A DNA stretch of 64,000 nt, taken from contig NZ_KB905020.1 of assembly GCF_000377405.1 (NCBI RefSeq), positions 62,001-126,000 of the forward strand. The letters are read 5' to 3'. This stretch comes from Thioalkalivibrio sp. ALE31 (GTDB taxonomy: Bacteria > Pseudomonadota > Gammaproteobacteria > Ectothiorhodospirales > Ectothiorhodospiraceae). Positions 58,941 through 64,000 of the stretch are shown piece after piece. The notes under the pieces were generated by a model. The model did no database searches, had not been told where the DNA came from, and saw only the letters and a program-made list of their open reading frames with translations. Position 1 is the first letter of the stretch. The number at the start of each line of letters is the position of its first letter. The position numbers were made by a program, and so were the translations under genes.

Positions 58941-60503
58941 ATGCGTTATCCGGTTTGGTTTTCCTGGCTTGTGGCGGTGCTGTTGCTGGCGCTGGTGGCC
59001 GGCTGTGCCCCGCTGCAGCCGGCGCCGGAGCGTGCCTGGCAGGGGCTGGAGCCGCCGTCGAGCGAGGGGCCGCTGGCGACGTGGCTGCAGGGGCATCCGC
59101 CGGCCCGGGACGAGGGCAAGACGGGCTTCCGGTTGCTGGACGAGGGGGCGGAAGCGTTTCGCTGGCGCGTGATGAGCGTGCGCATGGCACGCGAGCGCAT
59201 TCAGGTTCAGTCTTACATCTGGCGCGACGATGCGGCGGGCCGGGTGCTGATGGGCGAGCTGCTGGGGGCGGCGGATCGCGGGGTGCGGGTGTCGCTGCTG
59301 CTGGATGACATCGATGCGCGCGGGCGTGACGCCACCCTGGCCGCGATCGATCAGCACCCGAATATCGAGGTGCGGGTCTTCAACCCGTTTCGCAGCCGCG
59401 AGGGCTTGTTGCGCGCGAGTGCGGAGTTCTTCTTCCGCGGCAGCGACCTGAACCACCGGATGCACAACAAGGCCTGGATCGTGGATGGGCATTTGGCGAT
59501 CACGGGCGGGCGCAATGTGGGGGACGAGTATTTCGAGGCCAGCCCGGACTACAACTTTGCGGACCTGGACCTGGTGGTGGTGGGGCCGCTGGTCCGGGAG
59601 ATCGATCTTTCGTTTGTGGAGTTCTGGAACAGTCCGGGGGCGATCGGGGTCGAGCGTCTGGCGCGGGAGAACGCCTCACCGGAGCGGCTGGCGATGCAGC
59701 AGGGGGCCTTGCGCGCCTGGCTGGCACAGAACCACACCCACCCCCTGATGCAGATGGAGCCCCTGAACGGATTGCCCGTGCCGCAGCCGGTGGCGGATGC
59801 GGCGGCCTATGTGTGGACTACGCAGGCCGAGTTCGTGGTGGATGACGAGGCCAAGGCGCGCGGGCGCGGCGAGGGTTCGCGGGTTGCGGATGCGCTGGGC
59901 GAGCGGCTGCTGGGCGTGGAAGAGGAACTGCTGATCGTGTCGCCGTATTTTGTGCCGGGGCGCGACGGGGCGGCCCAGTTGGCGCGCATGAGCGAGGCGG
60001 GGGTCCGGATTCAGGTGCTGACGAATTCGCTGGCCGCCAATGATGTGGCCTTTACCCATGCGGGCTATGCGAGCCGGCGCCACGCCTTGCTGGATGCCGG
60101 CGTGGAGCTGTTCGAGCTGCGCCCCACCGGGCCGCCGCGCTGGGCGCGCCTGGAGCGCGACCGCGGGATCGATGCCTCGCAGGCCAGCCTGCACACCAAG
60201 CTGCTGGTGTTCGACGGCCGCGAGGCCTTTGTGGGCTCGTTCAATCTGGATCCGCGCTCGGCGCATACCAACAGCGAGTCGGGCGTGTTCCTGCGCGAGC
60301 CGGTTCTGGTGGAGCGGCTCGCGGCGCTGCATCAACAAGGGATTCGGCCGCAGGTGGCCTACCGGGTGGGGCGGGATGCGACCGGCGGCCTGGTGTGGCG
60401 GGACGGCTCCGGCAATGCCCACCGTTACGAGCCCAAGGCGGGGCTGTGGCGGCGGTTCGTCTCCGGCGTGACCCGGATTCTTCCGGTCGAGCCGTTATTG
60501 TAG
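58941..60503 (+). CDS. Phospholipase D family lipoprotein, cardiolipin synthase-like
   Basis: 520 residues from the ATG. N-terminal signal with lipobox LVAGC (Cys22), so a membrane-anchored lipoprotein. Two HKD motifs: H175-x-K177-x4-D182 in HNKAWIVDGHLAITGGRN, and H418-x-K420-x4-D425 in HTKLLVFDGREAFVGSFNLD. Layout matches ClsC/YmdC-type phosphatidyltransferases, which join phospholipids to cardiolipin, or secreted phospholipase D. TTG and GTG codons directly before the ATG are less likely starts. Confidence 0.88.
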   Translation: MRYPVWFSWLVAVLLLALVAGCAPLQPAPERAWQGLEPPSSEGPLATWLQGHPPARDEGKTGFRLLDEGAEAFRWRVMSVRMARERIQVQSYIWRDDAAGRVLMGELLGAADRGVRVSLLLDDIDARGRDATLAAIDQHPNIEVRVFNPFRSREGLLRASAEFFFRGSDLNHRMHNKAWIVDGHLAITGGRNVGDEYFEASPDYNFADLDLVVVGPLVREIDLSFVEFWNSPGAIGVERLARENASPERLAMQQGALRAWLAQNHTHPLMQMEPLNGLPVPQPVADAAAYVWTTQAEFVVDDEAKARGRGEGSRVADALGERLLGVEEELLIVSPYFVPGRDGAAQLARMSEAGVRIQVLTNSLAANDVAFTHAGYASRRHALLDAGVELFELRPTGPPRWARLERDRGIDASQASLHTKLLVFDGREAFVGSFNLDPRSAHTNSESGVFLREPVLVERLAALHQQGIRPQVAYRVGRDATGGLVWRDGSGNAHRYEPKAGLWRRFVSGVTRILPVEPLL

Positions 60504-60550
60504 GGGCCGGACACTAACCCAGACACTCAAGGAAAGGAGAGCGAGCGATC

Positions 60551-61099
60551 ATGGAATGTGGACAGTGTGGCAAGCAGAACCCGCCGGACGCGCGGTTCTG
60601 CATCCAGTGCGGGGCAGCGATGGCGGCCGGAGCCGGTGGGCACGACGGCCCGCCCGAGGACCGCGCGGCCTATGGCGGGTTCTGGGTCCGCGTCGGGGCC
60701 TATCTGGTGGATGGCGTGATCATCGGGGTGCCGCAGATCGTGGCGCAGGCCGTGATCAGCCCGGAGACGATGGCGGTGCGCGGGCCGGATGAGCCGGTGC
60801 CGCCGGCGGAGGTGGCCTGGTTTCTGGTGAATATGCTGGTGGCCTGGCTGTACTGGGCGGGCATGCACAGCTCCCGGTATCAGGCCACGCTGGGCAAGAT
60901 GGTGTTCGGGCTGCGGGTGGTGGATTTCAACGGCGAGCGGATCTCGTTCCTGCGCGCGACCGGGCGGCACTTCGCGACCATTCTGTCCGGGATGATCCTG
61001 ATGATCGGCTACATCATGGTGGCCTTCACCCGGCGCCGGCAGGCGCTGCACGACTTGATTGCGCAGACCCTGGTGGTGCGCAAGGAGTGGGTGCGCTGA
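60551..61099 (+). CDS. RDD-family membrane protein with N-terminal zinc ribbon
   Basis: 182 residues. A zinc ribbon (C3, C6, C17, C20 in MECGQCGKQNPPDARFCIQC) precedes an RDD domain (AYGGFWVRVGAYLVDGVII, MHSSRYQATLGKMVFGLRVVDF, QALHDLIAQTLVVRK) with three membrane spans. RDD proteins are thought to be transporters or stress-linked; some have Na+/H+ antiport activity. AGGAAAGGAGAG gives a strong ribosome site. The next gene begins 49 bases on. Confidence 0.85.
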   Translation: MECGQCGKQNPPDARFCIQCGAAMAAGAGGHDGPPEDRAAYGGFWVRVGAYLVDGVIIGVPQIVAQAVISPETMAVRGPDEPVPPAEVAWFLVNMLVAWLYWAGMHSSRYQATLGKMVFGLRVVDFNGERISFLRATGRHFATILSGMILMIGYIMVAFTRRRQALHDLIAQTLVVRKEWVR

Positions 61100-61148
61100 G
61101 CGTGGGCGGGCGGCTGCGTCACATCCCGCTGGCCTCGGGGAACGTTTG

Positions 61149-62345
61149 GTGACGGAACCGGGGCCGGCAACAGTGGACTTCGACGTGGTCGTAATCGGCG
61201 GCGGCGCGGCCGGGCTGATGTGTGCGCTGACGGCAGGCGGGCGCGGGCGGCGGGTGCTGGTGCTGGACCACGCCAACCGGGTGGGCAAGAAGATCCTGAT
61301 GTCCGGTGGCGGGCGCTGCAACTTCACCAACATGTACTGCGAGCCGGAGAATTTCATCTCCGCGAATCCGCATTTCGTGAAGTCCGCGCTTAGCCGCTAC
61401 ACCCAGTGGGACTTTATCGCCCTGGTGGAGAAGCACGGCATCCCGTACCACGAGAAGAAGCTGGGGCAGCTGTTCTGTGACCGGTCGTCGAAGGACATCG
61501 TGCGGATGCTGCTGGACGAGTGCGCGGCGGCCGGCGTGACCGTGCGCACGGATACACCGGTGACGGATGTGGCCACGGGGGCGCCGCATCGGCTGCAGGC
61601 CGGCGGGGATGCCATTGCCTGCGAGTCGCTGGTGATCGCCACGGGCGGCTATTCGATCCCGCGCATGGGGGCGACCGGCTTCGGGCTGGACCTGGCGCGT
61701 TCGCTGGGCCTGGCGGTCCAGCCCACCCGGCCGGCCCTGGTCCCGTTCACCCTGAGCGGGCGGCCCCTGGAGGACCTGGAGGGGCTGTCGGGTGTGTCGC
61801 TGGACACGGTGACGACCGCCGGGGGCATGGGGTTTCGGGAAAACCTGCTGTTCACGCATCGCGGGCTCAGCGGGCCGGCGGTGCTCCAGGCCTCGACGTA
61901 CTGGGAGGAGGGCGAGCCGGTGGCGATCGATCTGTTCCCGGGCATGGATCTGGCCGCTCATCTGCGCGAGCTGCGGGAGCAGCGCCCGAAGCTGGAGCTG
62001 AAGAGCGTGCTGGGCGAGCAGTTGACGCGGCGGGTGGCCCAGCGCTGGTGCGAGCTGTGGGTGGAGAACCGGCCGCTGGAGCGCCTGAGCAATGCCGATA
62101 TCGAGCAGGTGACGGGGGTTTGTCAGCCCTGGACGGTCTGGCCGTCGGGGACCGAGGGCTACCGCACCGCGGAGGTGACGCTGGGCGGGGTGGATACCGC
62201 CGCCCTGTCCTCGAAGACGATGGAGTGCCGCTCGATCCCGGGGCTCTATTTTATTGGCGAGGTCGTGGATGTGACCGGGCATCTGGGCGGGCACAACTTC
62301 CAGTGGGCCTGGGCCTCCGGGTACGCGGCGGGCATGTACGTCTGA
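61149..62345 (+). CDS. YhiN/BaiN-type FAD-dependent oxidoreductase (HI0933 family)
   Basis: 398 residues from a GTG. FAD fold VVVIGGGAAGLMCALTAGGRGRRVLVLDH, then the family mark GKKILMSGGGRCNFTN, LFCDRSSKDIVRMLLDEC, and the C-terminal GLYFIGEVVDVTGHLGGHNFQWAWASG. The same group includes BaiN, but most members have no known substrate. Cytoplasmic. Likely co-transcribed with the RDD gene. Confidence 0.92.
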   Translation: MTEPGPATVDFDVVVIGGGAAGLMCALTAGGRGRRVLVLDHANRVGKKILMSGGGRCNFTNMYCEPENFISANPHFVKSALSRYTQWDFIALVEKHGIPYHEKKLGQLFCDRSSKDIVRMLLDECAAAGVTVRTDTPVTDVATGAPHRLQAGGDAIACESLVIATGGYSIPRMGATGFGLDLARSLGLAVQPTRPALVPFTLSGRPLEDLEGLSGVSLDTVTTAGGMGFRENLLFTHRGLSGPAVLQASTYWEEGEPVAIDLFPGMDLAAHLRELREQRPKLELKSVLGEQLTRRVAQRWCELWVENRPLERLSNADIEQVTGVCQPWTVWPSGTEGYRTAEVTLGGVDTAALSSKTMECRSIPGLYFIGEVVDVTGHLGGHNFQWAWASGYAAGMYV

Positions 62346-62496
62346 GCGGGTTTTTGTGCGCCGCGAACACGGCCTTTCGTGCTGTTCGGGAAACTGTGCT
62401 GGGGTTTCGCCTGTCGGGTTGGAAGGACCCGTGTTGGAAGAACCCGGGGTGGGTGACTACTCTTCAAATTCCCAAGCAGCAACGCAAGGAGCTGGC

Positions 62497-63501
62497 ATGA
62501 AGATCGATCAGTTGGTAGAGACGGCCGAAGCGATGGTGGCCCCTGGAAAGGGCATCATCGCCATCGATGAATCCACCGGGACGATCGGCAAGCGCCTGGG
62601 CGCGGTCGGTGTCGAGAACACCGAGGAGAACCGGCGGACCTATCGCGAACTGCTGCTGACCACGCCGCAGCTCAACGAGTACATCTCGGGCGCGATCCTG
62701 TATGACGAGACCATCCGCCAGTCGACCCGCGACGGCAAGCCGTTCGTCGACGTAATGAACGAGTCCGGCATCCTGCCGGGCATCAAGGTGGATACCGGCG
62801 CGAAGGACCTGGCCGGGTTCCCCGGCGAGAAGGTGACCGAGGGCCTGGATGGCCTGCGCGAACGCCTGGAGGAATACGCCAAAATGGGCGCGCGGTTCGC
62901 CAAGTGGCGCGCGGTGATCACGATTGGCGACACCATGCCCACCGACACCTGCATCGAGTCGAATGCGCACGCGCTGGCGCGGTATGCCGCGCTGTGCCAG
63001 GAGCAGGGCATCGTCCCGATCGTGGAGCCGGAGGTCCTGATGGACGGCAGTCACGACATCGAGACCTGCTACGGCGTGACCGAGGCGACCCAGCGCGCGG
63101 TGTTCAAGGCGCTCTACGAGCATCATGTCCTGCTGGAGGGCACCATCCTGAAGGCCAGCATGGTGCTGCCGGGCAAGGACTGCCCCGAGCAGGCCAGCGT
63201 GGAGGATGTCGCGCATGCGACGCTGCGTTGCCTGGAGTCCGCGGTGCCGGCGATCCTGCCCGGGATCGTGTTCCTCTCCGGTGGGCAGAGCGATGCCGAC
63301 GCCACCAATCACCTGGATGCGATGAACCGCATCGGCGGGGCCCCGTGGCCGCTGTCCTTCTCCTATGGTCGCGGCATGCAGCAGGCGGCGATGGAGCTGT
63401 GGGGCAAGGACATGGGCGCCAATTTCGAGAAGGCCCAGCAGACGGTGTACGAGCGCGCCCGCGACAACGGGCTGGCGGCCCAGGGCAAGTACGCGGCCTG
63501 A
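62497..63501 (+). CDS. Fructose-bisphosphate aldolase, class I
   Basis: 334 residues of the eukaryotic-type class I enzyme: GKGIIAIDESTGTIGKRL, GIKVDTGAKDLAG, KWR at 136-138, EPEVLMDGSHD, Schiff-base K219 in LEGTILKASMV, and FLSGGQSDADATNHLDAMN. It splits fructose-1,6-bisphosphate in glycolysis or condenses trioses in gluconeogenesis and the Calvin cycle. AAGGAG precedes the ATG. Confidence 0.95.
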   Translation: MKIDQLVETAEAMVAPGKGIIAIDESTGTIGKRLGAVGVENTEENRRTYRELLLTTPQLNEYISGAILYDETIRQSTRDGKPFVDVMNESGILPGIKVDTGAKDLAGFPGEKVTEGLDGLRERLEEYAKMGARFAKWRAVITIGDTMPTDTCIESNAHALARYAALCQEQGIVPIVEPEVLMDGSHDIETCYGVTEATQRAVFKALYEHHVLLEGTILKASMVLPGKDCPEQASVEDVAHATLRCLESAVPAILPGIVFLSGGQSDADATNHLDAMNRIGGAPWPLSFSYGRGMQQAAMELWGKDMGANFEKAQQTVYERARDNGLAAQGKYAA

Positions 63502-63612
63502 AGCTAATGCCGCATGGCCTGGATCCAGGGCCGGATCCACGGCCGGGTCCACGGATTGGGGGATCTATTGATCTGGATCAAGAAAGACCGGCGGATGGCT
63601 GACTAGCCTGAA

Positions 63613-63733
63613 ACCGTCGGATCCGAACAACGGCCGCCAAGGAGCGCACGATCCCCCAGCGTGCAGGCGGCCGGATGCTTCCGACGGTGTATGTCGCGTC
63701 TTGGCCTGCTATCTCCGGATAGCAGGCTTTTTT
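63613..63733 (+). ncRNA. Structured RNA candidate: small RNA or riboswitch-like leader
   Basis: Three perfect nested helices: ACCGTCGGA (63613-63621) with TCCGACGGT (63680-63688), 9 bp; CGGCCGCC (63631-63638) with GGCGGCCG (63666-63673), 8 bp; GCACG (63646-63650) with CGTGC (63660-63664), 5 bp, loop ATCCCCCAG. The loop run GATCCCCCA (63650-63658) is also the exact complement of TGGGGGATC at 63557-63565. A 15-base link leads into a strong terminator. No known riboswitch class fits. Lies 112 bases after the aldolase and 243 before a Tat-exported protein. Confidence 0.6.
63704..63733 (+). terminator. Rho-independent terminator
   Basis: GCCTGCTATC (63704-63713) pairs perfectly with GATAGCAGGC (63718-63727), loop TCCG, followed by T6. 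Confidence 0.9.
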
Positions 63734-63975
63734 GTGTCGATTGCCTGCCGAACTGTGACGCATTCCTCAGGAATTCAAAGTTTCGCGATCTCGCGGGAAG
63801 GGGTGGCGAAGGTGGGCGCTTCTCCTGCCCATGTCCGGGAAAATGTGGTTATCGCAGGCTCGCTTGGCCGGCTCTGGCGGAACATTAATGGGTTTTGCGC
63901 GTCGGGAACTGCGTGGGGCCGCGGTAATGCCCCGTCGTTTGACGAGAAATCCAGAAGATCACCAAGGAGAGCGAC

Positions 63976-64000
63976 ATGAGTCTGACACGCCGAGAGTTCC
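63976..64000 (+). CDS. Start of a probable Tat-exported protein (cut by window end)
   Basis: Only eight codons are present: MSLTRREF. The RR followed by EF fits a twin-arginine signal (S/T-R-R-x-F), and AAGGAGA precedes the ATG by 6 bases. Tat substrates are often redox proteins with metal cofactors. The rest lies outside the window. Confidence 0.6.

Larger units (their letters stand above)
63502..63975. other. 474-base spacer with a structured RNA and terminator
   Basis: First 110 bases carry GGATCC-type palindromes (about 63520-63556); then the RNA candidate (63613-63733); then about 240 bases with no feature I can name, up to the AAGGAGA ribosome site at 63964-63970. Confidence 0.6.

Noticed and set aside
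63613-63733. 6S RNA or TPP, cobalamin, glycine, SAM or Moco riboswitch
   Set aside because: The conserved single-stranded segments of these classes are absent; only the stems are clear.

Overview
The window is a GC-rich bacterial chromosome segment with dense genes, many ATGA or GTGA overlaps, one tRNA and no rRNA, phage module or CRISPR array. The gene set (AlaC-Hom-ThrC, UbiG, OmpW, fused DUF1538/UmpAB with a PII-like partner, DnaE2, LexA, YhiN-type flavoprotein) points to a gammaproteobacterium. An Ectothiorhodospiraceae/Thioalkalivibrio-like halophilic or haloalkaliphilic organism is my best guess; that is inference from gene content and style, not proof.

Layout. 0-5 kb: end of alaC, then hom and thrC (threonine from aspartate), then a divergent pair made of a stand-alone RibD-type reductase and a RibA (GTP cyclohydrolase II) carrying a degenerate N-terminal domain. 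5-11 kb: creatininase-family amidohydrolase, FkbM methyltransferase, a three-gene run (ChaN-PDZ, M1-like peptidase, HIT protein) and ompW. 11-16 kb: SDR protein, the DUF1538 membrane protein/PII-like/CBS operon, a PAS-PAS-GGDEF cyclase and a methyltransferase. 16.6-22.6 kb: a complete GDP-L-fucose operon (phosphomannomutase, manC, gmd, fcl) ending in a GT10 fucosyltransferase.

22.8-49 kb is unusually rich in DNA-repair genes: dnaE2 behind a near-perfect E. coli-type LexA box; a light-repair cluster with a conventional photolyase and a second photolyase-like protein whose flavin domain comes first and whose alpha/beta domain comes last; lexA divergent from mrfA-mrfB (YprA/YprB type) with a different palindrome between them; two damaged SRAP (YedK/HMCES) genes; and dinB. 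Between these lie a cache-domain protein, a histone-deacetylase-family amidohydrolase, ubiG, a His-rich repeat protein, a PilZ protein and a DUF5610-like protein.

32-58 kb is also the accessory part. Its spacers are packed with several families of palindromic repeats (REP-like GTAGGAGC elements, a ~101-bp GTCATCCCGG...CCGGGATGAC unit, and GGGGTCAGACCTTGCC inverted repeats), two fossils of a REP-associated (RAYT) transposase, two toxin-antitoxin modules, a beta-carbonic anhydrase and a single-chain type IIG/IIL restriction-modification enzyme with a low-GC target-recognition region and a second fossil copy of its own 3' end nearby. 58.7-64 kb returns to ordinary genes: tRNA-Val(GAC) with promoter and terminator, a cardiolipin-synthase-like lipoprotein, an RDD membrane protein, a YhiN-type flavoprotein, class I fructose-bisphosphate aldolase, then a strongly structured RNA candidate ending in a terminator, and the first codons of a Tat-exported protein.
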